From contig JAEUQO010000304.1 in NCBI GenBank assembly GCA_016789605.1, positions 1 to 54,110 on the forward strand: a stretch of DNA of 54,110 nucleotides, given 5' to 3'. A program made the translations under genes and the position numbers. The notes under the pieces were generated by a model. It saw only the letters and a list, made by a program, of their open reading frames with translations, ran no database searches and was not told the DNA's origin. Numbering within the stretch: position 1 is the first letter of the stretch; each line of letters begins with the position of its first letter. The DNA is from Acidobacteriota bacterium. GTDB lineage: Bacteria > Acidobacteriota > Blastocatellia > RBC074. Positions 43,906-53,206 of the stretch are shown here, in pieces.

Positions 43906-44091
43906 AGGTTGATCTCCTCTTGCAGATGATGGAGCCTCGGCGCAGCCAACGGCAGCCGCCGTGCTTAAGTTGTAAAGGGACAATAACGATTGGTGCTTGA
44001 TGACAAAGCAAAGATAGGAAGCGCCATCGCGCGTGAGTCTGCCCGACGTGTCAGAAGGTGTCAAGGAAATGGTTTGTCCAACTTCGACAGG

Positions 44092-44130
44092 CAATAAAAA
44101 CGGGATGCGAGAGAAGTTCTCGCATCCCGT
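44092..44130 (-). terminator. strong intrinsic terminator of the giant metallopeptidase gene
   Basis: Perfect 13-bp stem ACGGGATGCGAGA / TCTCGCATCCCGT with a 5-base loop. On the minus strand TTTTTATTG follows. It begins 26 bases after the stop at 44157. Confidence 0.85.
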
Positions 44131-44156
44131 AAGTAGGGGGGAGTTAGTGCCTCAGC

Positions 44157-47100
44157 TTAACGCCTGTAAGTGGGAACGACGCCGTAAAGCCCGGTCGGCG
44201 TGTATTGTTGTTGTCCGTCGCTGCTGCGGCGGATGTACCAGGAGTTTTCGCTGGTGCGCCAGATGGCGATGTCGGCCAGGCCGTCGCCGTCGTAGTCCGC
44301 CGGGGTGGGAATGTCTTTGTACGGCTGTGCCGCACTGCCCCAGCTAACGATGGTCGTCTGTTCATCCGACGATTGCAGGATGTACCAGTTGGTGTCTGTG
44401 CCGCGCCAGACGGCGATGTCGGTGACGCCGTCGCCGTCGTAATCCGCCGCAACCGGCGTGTCGTTGCCCAGGCCCCAGTGCTTGTCAACCGTCGCTCCGT
44501 CAGAGCTGCGTTTGATGTACCAGTGCCCGTTGCCGCGCCGGAACACCGCCAGGTCGGTCAGACCGTCGCCGTCGTAATCGCCCGGCACTGCCACATCGTG
44601 ATACGGCGCATAGCCCGCGCCCCAGAGGATGGCTTGCGTGCTGTTGTCGGAGCTTTGCTGGATGTACCAGCGCCCTTCCGAGGCGCGCCAGACAGCGATG
44701 TCCGTGATGCCGTCACCGTCGTAATCGGCGGCGACAGGTTCATCCGTGCCCAGCCCCCAATGTTTGATGGTGACGCCGCCGTCAGAACTGCGCTTGATGT
44801 ACCAGTGTCCATCGCCGCGCCGGAAGACCGCCAGGTCCGTCTTGCCGTCGCCGTCGAAATCACCCGGTGTCGGCACGTCGAAATACGGCGCATACCCCGC
44901 ACCCCAGGCGACCGTTTGTTGCTGGCCATCTTCGCTCAGGATGAGCAGCCATTGGCCGGTTTCCTTGTCCCAGGCGACCAGATCAGACTTGCCATCACCA
45001 TCGTAGTCAGAGGCGAGCGTGTTGCCGCTCGCGCCTTTGTAAATCACGATGCTGCCGCCCGCGATGATCGTGGTTGGGTTGGCATTGTCAGAGGCATTCA
45101 ACTGATTGTCATACACCAGCGCACCGTTCTGGTTATTCCAGATTTTGATGCGGAACTTGTCTTTGCCGCCGCCGCCCGACAATTGCCCGTCAATGATCGT
45201 CAGAATAAAGCGGTAATTGCCCGCATTGCTGAGTTGACCGTCGCCACGATATTGCGCCTTGGCGCCGGAGAACGCCGCCACATCATAGGACGTGCTGCGG
45301 AAGTGCAGGTCGCCCAGATGGAACTGGAATTCGGTATCCGCCGTGGGGGTGTTGTTGTTGTTGCGATAACGCGTGGAAAAGCCAAAGTTGGCGTTGCCCA
45401 CCAGCGCAGGGTTGGCCGGATAGGCTCCCGCTGGAGACGCGATCCAACCGCCGCCGGCCACGTATCCCGGACTGGGATCATAAACCACCACCATTGCCAT
45501 CAACCCGCTCACCAGCGAGGCCGTAGCCTGATTGCCGCAACTGTTCCTGACCGTTAGCGACACCAGATACACGCCGCGTTGGCTGAAGGTCCGGCTGGCT
45601 GTCACTGTACCGCTGGCTTCGTTCACCACGCCATTTTGCGTCAGGCTGTCAAAAGCCCAGGTGGCCGTATGCGTGCCACCCGAAGCATCGGTGAAGCTGC
45701 CGCTGAAGTTTACGGTGGTTCCTTTCTGAACCAGCACGCCGCTGCTGGGCGCAGTGATCGTCACCACTGGCGTTGCGCAGCCATTGCCGACGGTCAGCAC
45801 TGCCGTACTGGAAGTGACTGTGCCGCAAGCGCCCGTTACCACGACGTCGTAACCGCCCGCATTTGCCGTCGTGACAGATGGAATGGTGTAGCTGCTGTTG
45901 GTCGCGCCGGGGATGTTCGTCGCCCCGTTCGCGCCTTGCTTACGCCACTGATACGTCAGATTCGTGCCGGTCGCGACAACCGTGAAGGTAGCGCTTTGCC
46001 CCGCCGTAACAGTTTGATTGGCAGGCTGTGTTGTGATTGCCGTGGCTGCGTTGACCGTCAGTGTCGCCGCCGAAGACGTGACCGTGCCGCACGAACCGGT
46101 GACGACCACGTCATAGCTGCCTGCATCCGCCGCCAAAGTCGCCGGAATGGCAAAGCTGTTGTTGGTCGCGCCGCTGATCGGCGCGCCGTTCTTGCGCCAT
46201 TGATAGGTCAGGTTGGCTCCGGTTGCGGTGACGCTGAAGTTCGCCGGGCTGCCCGCGCAGACCGTCTGGTTGACGGGCGAGGACGAGATCGCCGTGCTGG
46301 CGTTGACGGTCAACGTCGCTGCGCCAGAGGTGATCGTGCCGCAACTGCCCGTGACGACCACGTCGTAGCTGCCCGCGTCCGCCGCTGAAGTCGCCGGAAT
46401 GGCGAAACTGCTGTTGGTGGCTCCGCTGATCGGCGCGCCGTTCTTGCGCCACTGATACGACAAGCCTGTCCCTGTCGCCGTGACACTGAAGTTAGCCGGG
46501 CTGCCTGCGCAAACCGTTTGGTTGACCGGCGAGGACGAAATCGCCGTGCCAGGGTTAACGGTCAAGGTTGCCGCGCCAGAGGTGACCGTGCCGCAGGAAC
46601 CAGTGACGACCACGTCATAGCTGCCTGCATCCGCCGCCGAAGCCGCCGGAATGGCAAAGCTGCTGTTGGTGGCGCCGCTGATCGGCGCGCCATTCTTGCG
46701 CCATTGATAGGTCAGGTTGGCTCCTGTCGCGGTGACGCTGAAGTTCGCCGGGCTGCCCGCGCAGACCGTCTGGTTGACGGGCGAGGACGAGATCGCAGTG
46801 CTGGCGTTGACGGTCAACGTCGCTGCGCCAGAGGTGATCGTGCCGCAACTGCCGGTGACGACCACGTCATAGCTGCCCGCGTCCGCCGCCGCAGCCGCCG
46901 GAATGGCGAAGCTGCTGTTGGTCGCGCCACTGATCGGCGCGCCGTTCTTGCGCCACTGATACGACAAGCCGGTGCCGGTCGCCGTCACGCTGAAGCTGGC
47001 GGGGCCACCTTCGCAGACGGTTTGGTTGACCGGCGGAGCGGTGATGGCAGTTGTCGGATTCAGCGCCAGTGTTGCGGCATTCGAGGTCACTGTGCTGTTG

Positions 47101-50100
47101 CAGGAATTGGTGATGACGACATCGTAGCTGCCGACATCGCCTGCCGCGACTGCTGGAATGGAGTAGCTGTTTGACGTGGTGCCGACAATGTTGGAGCCGT
47201 TCTTGCGCCATTGGTAGCTCAGGTTAGAGCCTGTGGCCACGACGCTGAACGACGCTGGCGCACCCGCACACGCTACTTGATTGGAAGGCTGTGTGGTGAT
47301 CGTCAGGGTCTCGCAACAGGGGCGATAGTACTGGCCGCGAATCAGGTAATTGGCATTGCCAGTGGCCAGCGAATACGTCGAGCCGCTGTTGGTTGAACGA
47401 TACGAACGCCCTTGCGGGTTATCGGTGTCGCGCGATTCCGGGAACCAGGTGCTTCCGGTGGGGATCGAGAGCGAGAATCCGATGACGAAATCTCCGGCGT
47501 TGATGGTCACCGGAGTCGTCAGGGTATAGCTGTTGTATTGCCCCGCCGATATGTGCGTGGCACTCAAGGTTTGGAACGTCGTGCCATTGATGTTGGTGTC
47601 GCCGTCGGTATTCGTTCCCGCCAGAATCGTGATGGGGGTGCCGACCGGGACACTGGTGGAGTTGATGTTAATTGACACCGTCGTCAGCGTTGCAGGATAG
47701 GTGACCGGCGTCAGGCGGCTGACATAATAAGGAGTGGTTGGCCCCGTAAATCCGCCATTGGTATTGGGAGAGCCATCGTCAATTTGCAGCGGGAAGGTTG
47801 AGTTGCAAGGCACGAAGTTCGCCGTTTGTGCATTGGCGCAACCCTGTTTGCTGATAGAGATGGGGCCGTATTGTGCTCCCGTTGGGATGGTGGCAGTGAT
47901 TTGCGTCGGGCTGTCCACGGTAAAGGTTGCGGCAGCATCGCCCGCAAATTTCACGACGGTGACGCCTGTGAAATTGCTGCCGGTAATGACCACCGTATCA
48001 CCAGCTTGTCCCGAGGGGGGATTGAAGCCAGTCACTGTTGGGCACACCGGCGTATCAACCACGAAGTTGGTGGACTGGACGTCGGCGCAATTGGGTTCGC
48101 TGAGCGTGATTGGCCCGGTTGTTGCTCCTGCCGGTACCACCGCTGTGATTTGCGTCTCGCTCACGATGGTAAAGTTGGTGACGAGATTGTTGTTAAAGGT
48201 AACGCTGGTGACGCCGCTAAACCCTGTACCGTTGATGATTACCGTGTCGCCGATTTGGCCGTTGGCGGGGCTGATGCCGCTAACGGTCGGACAGGCCGAC
48301 ACTCCCAATCCGCAGCCGGTCAGATAACCTGCGCGAATCAAATAATCGGCGCTGGTATTGACGGAGAAATTGAGTCCGTCTTCGGATGAGTAAGAGCGAT
48401 TATCTGGCGAGGTGGTGTCGAGCGAAGCCGTTGCGCCGCCGTTCGGGAACGTGTAACCGACGACGAAATCGCCCGCGTAAATTGTGATCGGTTGCGCCAG
48501 GTCGTATTTGACGAACGTGTTGACCGCCGTCACCGTGACGTTTGAAGTCTGGAAGCTGGTGTTGTTGATGTTTGTGTCACCATCTGCGTTCACGCCTGCC
48601 AGCAAGGTCAGCGGTGTTCCCACTTGCAGATATTGGGTGCTGGCAATCCGCACGGAAATGCTTTGCAGAGTGGCCGGATAGCTGGCGGGCGTTAGACGAT
48701 TGACCAGAAAACGTCCGACGTTGACCTGTTCGTAAGTCCCGTCGTCTACAGTCAGTGTGCCGGCCAGCGTGGAACAGACCAGATAGTTCGCCGTCAGCGT
48801 GTCGGCGCAACCTGCTTTGCTGAGTGTGAGCGGGCCGCTCGCTGCTCCTGCGGGTTGTGTGACGGTGATTTGCGTATCGCTATTGACGGTGAACGACGCC
48901 GAGACGTTATTGCTGAATTTGACGGCGGTGACGCCGGTAAAGCCCGTGCCAAAAATCTTGACCGAGGTGCCGGTGTTGCCGGCTCCGGGCGCAAAGCTGG
49001 TTACATTGGGACAGCTTGTGCCTGATGAAATGGTGAAGTTGGCGTCGCTGAGGTCAAAGAAGATGTTGCCGACCGCTTCTACCTTGATGCGTGCCGTGCT
49101 GACGGTCGCTGTCAGGCTGGGCAACGTGATGACTTCGCTGCCATCGTTGGGCGTGCTGGCAGCCAACACCGTGGGAAACGTTTGGCCGCCGTCAGTCGAA
49201 AGCGAAATCTTGACGTTGGCACAATTGACCGGAGCCAGATTGGTGTTGTTGACGTTCCAGGTCACGGTTTGCAAGGAACCTGCGGGCAAGCTGACTGCCG
49301 TATTCGGTGCGGTGACCAGGAAGGGACCTGAATTGCCGTCTACGTTCAGAGTTACGTGGTCGTCGGAAAATCCGCCGCCGCCCGCGCGGTTATCGCGCAA
49401 GGTCACGCGGAAGTTGAGTGTGCGCGTGACGTTGGGCAGGCTTTCAGCGGTGTAATAGCCGCTGACGATGCCCGGCGGCACGTTGGCGTTGTTCAAGATG
49501 TACGTCAGGCTGGGGAACGTGCGCGTTGGGTTGGGCGACGGAGAGAACGGACGGAAGATCGGGCGCGTGGTCGTTGACGGGTCACCGACGTCGGTAAAAG
49601 ACGCTACATCCGTGGTTTGCCCGTAAAGCGCGCCGCCCGCGTCAATCTGTTCCCAAACGTAAGTCAAATTGGCGGCATCGTTGACATCGGGATCGCTGCC
49701 GGTAGCGGTAAGCGTAAACGGCGTGTTACGCGGAATGGTGCGATCCGGGCCGCCGCTCACGGTCGGCGGCGCATTGCCGGTTGCCATCGTCGTCGCGCAG
49801 GTTCCGCCTAAAGAGCCAAGGAAATTGACCATTTGCGTCAAGCTGCCGTCGTGAAAGCGTAATTCTCGATTGGGCACAATTGGTGTTATGCATTGCACGG
49901 GGTAGGCCATGATCGTCATTCCGTTCCCCGGTTCATAGGCTGTATTGGCCGCGCGATTTGACGCACAGGCGGCGATGTCATTAAAGGTGTGCGTGGCCCC
50001 GAATTGGTGTCCCATCTCATGCATGATGCGGCTGGCGCCGAACGCATACCCCAACGGCGCGGGAACGCCGGACACGCCGCCGCCTTTATTCGCGCTGCCG

Positions 50101-51119
50101 CTGCCATCGCACGTCACGCCCAGAAACGCCACGCCTCCGGTGTCGCCCACCAACAGCACGTGACCAAGATCGTAATTGGCAATGCCGACTTGGGTGCGTA
50201 ACAAATCGCGCACTTCTGTGAGTGACGTTACTGTGTCAGTCGGATTGGTAAAAGGGTCGGTGGTTGCGTTGGTATAGATGATGCTGGTGTTGTTGACCAG
50301 CGTGAAGCGAATAGACATCTCTCGCTCATAGACAGCGTTGACCTGATTGAGCCAGACGTTAAATGACGCGACGGTGCTGGCGACCGTGCCTCCGCCCAGC
50401 GTCGGATCGAGCGTGTATTCGGCTGGCGCGGTAAGCGCCAACCGATAGGTGCGCAGCGTTCCGCCATTCATTGAATTGATGCCCGGTGTTGCCGTGCGCC
50501 CGCGCAAACCGGGCGTACTGTCTTTCACGCCGCATTCAAAGCGCTCATCTTGCGGCGCGAAATAACTGACATAATTGGTCGTCGTGCGATGGTCTACCGG
50601 ATGGATAAAGACGCTGTAATCATTGCCGACGATGATGCCGTGCAAGCCGCGTGACGTCCAACTGAAACGCGCCGTGGCCGCCGGATCGTCAACACCCTGC
50701 GCCGTATAGCTTTTAATGTCCGGATATTGCGCGGCCATTTCCGGGGTGAGCAGCGGAGATTCCAGCAAACGGAACTGTCGCATCTTGCCGTCAGGATGGG
50801 GCAGGCGTAAGACAGTTGGACTGCTTGATGCGCGCGTGCCGGGGGATTCTATCGGTGCGCCCGCCAGGATTCGTTGCAGGTCGTTCGGTGGTAACTGAAA
50901 TGTATATTGTGATGCAGTAGTTTGCGCCGTCTGACTGGGGGAGACGCGGGCAAACGTAGCGGCCAGTTTTTGCCAGAGCTTGCTGGGAGAGGTATCAGCA
51001 GCGACGGAGAAAATTGCCGCCGCACTCAAAAATAAAACCAGCGCCAGCCAGATCAGGCGGCTGCGTTTCATTGTTTGCCAAATCGGCCAAATTGGATGGA
51101 TGCTTTTTTTGTTTTTCAT
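44157..51119 (-). CDS. giant secreted reprolysin-like metallopeptidase with TIG, Ig-like and FG-GAP repeats
   Basis: 2320 residues from ATG 51119; ATG 51071 would begin directly at the signal peptide (MKRSRLIWLALVLFLSAAAI). The propeptide-like region spans about 60-200. The catalytic domain has HEMGHQFGATHTF with H367, E368, H371 and H377, the reprolysin/metzincin signature, and MAYPV is the Met-turn candidate. Then come PKD/cadherin-like and beta modules, three IPT/TIG domains (each with a GTGFTGVTAVKF-like turn) and two copies of the VNRLTP domain. Next are six Ig-like repeats of 84 residues, a PKD-like module, and seven FG-GAP/VCBS-like blades with DYDGDGxxD calcium loops at the C-terminus. 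It is likely secreted and adhesive, cleaving proteins outside the cell. The upstream gap holds a palindrome. Confidence 0.88.
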   Translation of the reverse strand: MKNKKSIHPIWPIWQTMKRSRLIWLALVLFLSAAAIFSVAADTSPSKLWQKLAATFARVSPSQTAQTTASQYTFQLPPNDLQRILAGAPIESPGTRASSSPTVLRLPHPDGKMRQFRLLESPLLTPEMAAQYPDIKSYTAQGVDDPAATARFSWTSRGLHGIIVGNDYSVFIHPVDHRTTTNYVSYFAPQDERFECGVKDSTPGLRGRTATPGINSMNGGTLRTYRLALTAPAEYTLDPTLGGGTVASTVASFNVWLNQVNAVYEREMSIRFTLVNNTSIIYTNATTDPFTNPTDTVTSLTEVRDLLRTQVGIANYDLGHVLLVGDTGGVAFLGVTCDGSGSANKGGGVSGVPAPLGYAFGASRIMHEMGHQFGATHTFNDIAACASNRAANTAYEPGNGMTIMAYPVQCITPIVPNRELRFHDGSLTQMVNFLGSLGGTCATTMATGNAPPTVSGGPDRTIPRNTPFTLTATGSDPDVNDAANLTYVWEQIDAGGALYGQTTDVASFTDVGDPSTTTRPIFRPFSPSPNPTRTFPSLTYILNNANVPPGIVSGYYTAESLPNVTRTLNFRVTLRDNRAGGGGFSDDHVTLNVDGNSGPFLVTAPNTAVSLPAGSLQTVTWNVNNTNLAPVNCANVKISLSTDGGQTFPTVLAASTPNDGSEVITLPSLTATVSTARIKVEAVGNIFFDLSDANFTISSGTSCPNVTSFAPGAGNTGTSVKIFGTGFTGVTAVKFSNNVSASFTVNSDTQITVTQPAGAASGPLTLSKAGCADTLTANYLVCSTLAGTLTVDDGTYEQVNVGRFLVNRLTPASYPATLQSISVRIASTQYLQVGTPLTLLAGVNADGDTNINNTSFQTSNVTVTAVNTFVKYDLAQPITIYAGDFVVGYTFPNGGATASLDTTSPDNRSYSSEDGLNFSVNTSADYLIRAGYLTGCGLGVSACPTVSGISPANGQIGDTVIINGTGFSGVTSVTFNNNLVTNFTIVSETQITAVVPAGATTGPITLSEPNCADVQSTNFVVDTPVCPTVTGFNPPSGQAGDTVVITGSNFTGVTVVKFAGDAAATFTVDSPTQITATIPTGAQYGPISISKQGCANAQTANFVPCNSTFPLQIDDGSPNTNGGFTGPTTPYYVSRLTPVTYPATLTTVSININSTSVPVGTPITILAGTNTDGDTNINGTTFQTLSATHISAGQYNSYTLTTPVTINAGDFVIGFSLSIPTGSTWFPESRDTDNPQGRSYRSTNSGSTYSLATGNANYLIRGQYYRPCCETLTITTQPSNQVACAGAPASFSVVATGSNLSYQWRKNGSNIVGTTSNSYSIPAVAAGDVGSYDVVITNSCNSTVTSNAATLALNPTTAITAPPVNQTVCEGGPASFSVTATGTGLSYQWRKNGAPISGATNSSFAIPAAAAADAGSYDVVVTGSCGTITSGAATLTVNASTAISSSPVNQTVCAGSPANFSVTATGANLTYQWRKNGAPISGATNSSFAIPAASAADAGSYDVVVTGSCGTVTSGAATLTVNPGTAISSSPVNQTVCAGSPANFSVTATGTGLSYQWRKNGAPISGATNSSFAIPATSAADAGSYDVVVTGSCGTITSGAATLTVNASTAISSSPVNQTVCAGSPANFSVTATGANLTYQWRKNGAPISGATNNSFAIPATLAADAGSYDVVVTGSCGTVTSSAATLTVNAATAITTQPANQTVTAGQSATFTVVATGTNLTYQWRKQGANGATNIPGATNSSYTIPSVTTANAGGYDVVVTGACGTVTSSTAVLTVGNGCATPVVTITAPSSGVLVQKGTTVNFSGSFTDASGGTHTATWAFDSLTQNGVVNEASGTVTASRTFSQRGVYLVSLTVRNSCGNQATASLVSGLMAMVVVYDPSPGYVAGGGWIASPAGAYPANPALVGNANFGFSTRYRNNNNTPTADTEFQFHLGDLHFRSTSYDVAAFSGAKAQYRGDGQLSNAGNYRFILTIIDGQLSGGGGKDKFRIKIWNNQNGALVYDNQLNASDNANPTTIIAGGSIVIYKGASGNTLASDYDGDGKSDLVAWDKETGQWLLILSEDGQQQTVAWGAGYAPYFDVPTPGDFDGDGKTDLAVFRRGDGHWYIKRSSDGGVTIKHWGLGTDEPVAADYDGDGITDIAVWRASEGRWYIQQSSDNSTQAILWGAGYAPYHDVAVPGDYDGDGLTDLAVFRRGNGHWYIKRSSDGATVDKHWGLGNDTPVAADYDGDGVTDIAVWRGTDTNWYILQSSDEQTTIVSWGSAAQPYKDIPTPADYDGDGLADIAIWRTSENSWYIRRSSDGQQQYTPTGLYGVVPTYRR
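46050..47060. repeat. 252-bp Ig-like coding repeats in an ABAB pattern
   Basis: Four successive units begin the same anchor GTGACGACCACGTC at 46099, 46351, 46603 and 46855, exactly 252 bases apart (84 residues). Units one and three are nearly identical, as are two and four, so the latest event was duplication of a 504-base pair of units. Two more diverged Ig units flank the block on either side within the same gene. Confidence 0.85.
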
Positions 51120-51137
51120 GGTTCGTGACCCGGGCAA

Positions 51138-51557
51138 GGATGATTTTTGGTTTATCGAACGCCCATCGGGGGGAATCGGGAAGACACACTTTTCCCACCC
51201 GCGCAGCTAATGCGTGACAGCAGTTTTAGGAATTGGCAGTAGACCTGAGAGCGATCGGAACAGATCGCCTCATTTCTGCGGAGAACTCGCGAAACGTACG
51301 TGTAGGGCAGGGCGGTTAGTCATTGCTGTTTGCGTCCACTCACCTCCTGCTCACCTTCTGGCAGGTTACATAACCTGCGCTCACCCACGCCGCGCGAGCT
51401 TAAAAAAGGACGGTTACTTGAGGTGTTGCCGGTAGGACTTCAGGCAGGACATAAACCTGATGTTGCTCTACAACCGATTATGAGGCCGCTCGAAATTTAT
51501 GACGCATTTTTTTTGATAAAAGTTTTTTGAGCGCGTTGGTTGGCAGGTGGTGAAAGG
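51138..51557. promoter_or_regulatory. 420-base gap with an operator-like palindrome, upstream of the metallopeptidase gene
   Basis: GCAGGTTA-CA-TAACCTGC (51361-51378) is a perfect palindrome of two 8-base arms. A smaller inverted repeat GCGATC-N6-GATCGC lies at 51251-51268. Read on the minus strand, two GGTGAG repeats stand between them. No gene or clear promoter boxes were found; the gap separates the anti-sigma-like gene's end from the peptidase start. Confidence 0.45.
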
Positions 51558-52460
51558 TTATTGCTTGGCGACGGTGAAGCGGAATTGTTGGCTGAAGCTT
51601 TCCCGGTCAGAGCCTGTGAGCGGTTTAATTTCAAGTAGATAATCTGCGTTTGCCAGGGCACGGGCGGGAATGCGCAGTACGACTTTGGACTGGTTCTGGC
51701 CGTGCTGTGGGGTGAGTGCTTTCCAGGTTTGTACGACCTCGGCAGAGTCTGAGCTGAGGACGGCTGAATAAGTCGCGCTGTCCGCATCTATCAATTGCAA
51801 TTCCAGGCGTACGGTTTGTATTTGAGGAGAAAGGGAAATCGTCGGCGCTTCGACTGTCCCGCGCCGCAATTGCGTCGGCAAAAAGAACGTCGCCACCGTC
51901 GTCACACTTTTGGTGGTTTCAGGTGTTGGCGTCACTGATGGTTGCGGCAGCGGTGTTGCCAGATTGTGGTGAGCGTTGTTCTGCTGATTGTCTTGCACTG
52001 TGGCGATTGGCTCAGGCGCTAAAGGCGTTGTTGTTTGTGAGCGCCAGAAAAACCAGATCCCCGCCGTGAGCAACACGCCCGCGCTTAGTAACGCAAACCG
52101 TAACTGAAACTTACTTAACCAGCCGAGCCCGTGTGAGTGTGACCGGGCTTCCGGTTGCGGCGCGAATTGCGGTTGCGCCGCGACCGCCGTTGGCGCAGGC
52201 GCGTTGTGCCACAGCGCCCGTTCATTCTCGAACATTTCGCGCAACACCGGTGAATTTCGCAAGCGCTGTTCAAAGAGCGCTCGTTCGATTTCTGACAGCT
52301 CGCCGTTTAGATATTGCTCGCTAAGATCGGCAAAGACTGCCCAAATTTGCGCCACGCATTCCATGTCGGAAAAATACAATTCTTCCAGCTCGGTTTCCTG
52401 TTCTGCGGAAAGTTTGCCTAAGAGATAGTCTTTAATTGTAAGAGGTGACGCCGGTGTCAT
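51558..52460 (-). CDS. membrane anti-sigma-like protein
   Basis: 300 residues. The N-terminal cytoplasmic part (1-115) has two similar helical units, DYLLGKLSAEQETELEELYF (about 11-30) and YLNGELSEIERALFEQRLRN (about 50-69), the second ending in SPVLREMFENERALW. This Y-L-x-G-x-L-S-x-x-E pattern is seen in acidobacterial proteins next to ECF sigma factors and suggests an anti-sigma domain without zinc ligands. One transmembrane helix follows (120-139, LRFALLSAGVLLTAGIWFFW), then a Pro/Thr linker and a beta-rich periplasmic domain ending in VAKQ. It lies 122 bases behind the sigma factor gene. The role is inferred from position and topology. Confidence 0.7.
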   Translation of the reverse strand: MTPASPLTIKDYLLGKLSAEQETELEELYFSDMECVAQIWAVFADLSEQYLNGELSEIERALFEQRLRNSPVLREMFENERALWHNAPAPTAVAAQPQFAPQPEARSHSHGLGWLSKFQLRFALLSAGVLLTAGIWFFWRSQTTTPLAPEPIATVQDNQQNNAHHNLATPLPQPSVTPTPETTKSVTTVATFFLPTQLRRGTVEAPTISLSPQIQTVRLELQLIDADSATYSAVLSSDSAEVVQTWKALTPQHGQNQSKVVLRIPARALANADYLLEIKPLTGSDRESFSQQFRFTVAKQ

Positions 52461-52582
52461 TTAGGTTGTGTTTCAGTAAAAGATTTCGTGCATTTTGCCT
52501 TGCGGCTTTTGCGCGTCATCAGAATATGTCGCAAGGGAGAAAGTATGACGCGATTTATTTATGCGCACCGCGGCATTCGCCA

Positions 52583-53200
52583 CTACGTTTTCAGGCATTG
52601 CCGAACGCACGAGCCAAGTTTCAGTCGTAAACGAGCCAGCTTATGGCGCAATGAATCAGGCGACAAGCCGAGGGTTTGGGCCAGGGCTTTTCGCTTTTCG
52701 ATCTTTGCCCCGCCGCTGTCGCGGTAATAGCTCAGGACCAATTCTCGCTCTTCGTCAGAAAACTGCGCCAGGCATTTTTGCAAACAGCCCAAGCGTTTTT
52801 CAGACTCCGCCGTTTCCAGCGTTTCGACCATGACGTCGTGCGGCGTCGGGCCTGAACTCAAGGGCAACGGTGTTTCAGGCAATTGCGTTACGGTGTTGGC
52901 TTTGACCAGCGTTTCGCGCCAGACATTGCGCGCCACGCCGTAAAAATAGTTTTTCAGGTTGGCGGTAAAGATGATTTGTCCTTCGCTCAGTCGGCGCGCC
53001 ACACGGTCAACCGTTTCATCGGTGAGTTCTTCTGGCGACGTTGCGCCACGTAGCGCGAAGTAGGTGAACAATGCCTGCCGTAACTCGAGATAGGCGCTGG
53101 CGGCAGCTTCGCGATCAGGGCCCAGGCACGCCAACAACTGTTCAAACGAAGCTTGCGTCAACGCGGAATTTTTTTTGAGTTGGGGAGACGTTTCGATCAT
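52583..53200 (-). CDS. ECF-type sigma factor coupled to a CHAT gene
   Basis: 205 residues, diverged. Region 2 (about 35-100) includes AYLELRQALFTYFALRGATS, ELTDETVDRVARRLSEGQ and LKNYFYGVARNVWRETLVKA, the helix that would contact the -10 element. Region 4 (about 140-195) has CLAQFSDEERELVLSYYRDS and LAQTLGLSPDSLRHKLARLR, a helix-turn-helix. The ATG lies six bases after the stop codon of the CHAT gene, with GGTGAG overlapping that stop, so translation is coupled. It should direct transcription of a small regulon, perhaps the giant peptidase downstream; the anti-sigma-like protein is its likely partner. Confidence 0.85.
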   Translation of the reverse strand: MIETSPQLKKNSALTQASFEQLLACLGPDREAAASAYLELRQALFTYFALRGATSPEELTDETVDRVARRLSEGQIIFTANLKNYFYGVARNVWRETLVKANTVTQLPETPLPLSSGPTPHDVMVETLETAESEKRLGCLQKCLAQFSDEERELVLSYYRDSGGAKIEKRKALAQTLGLSPDSLRHKLARLRLKLGSCVRQCLKT

Positions 53201-53206
53201 CGGCTC

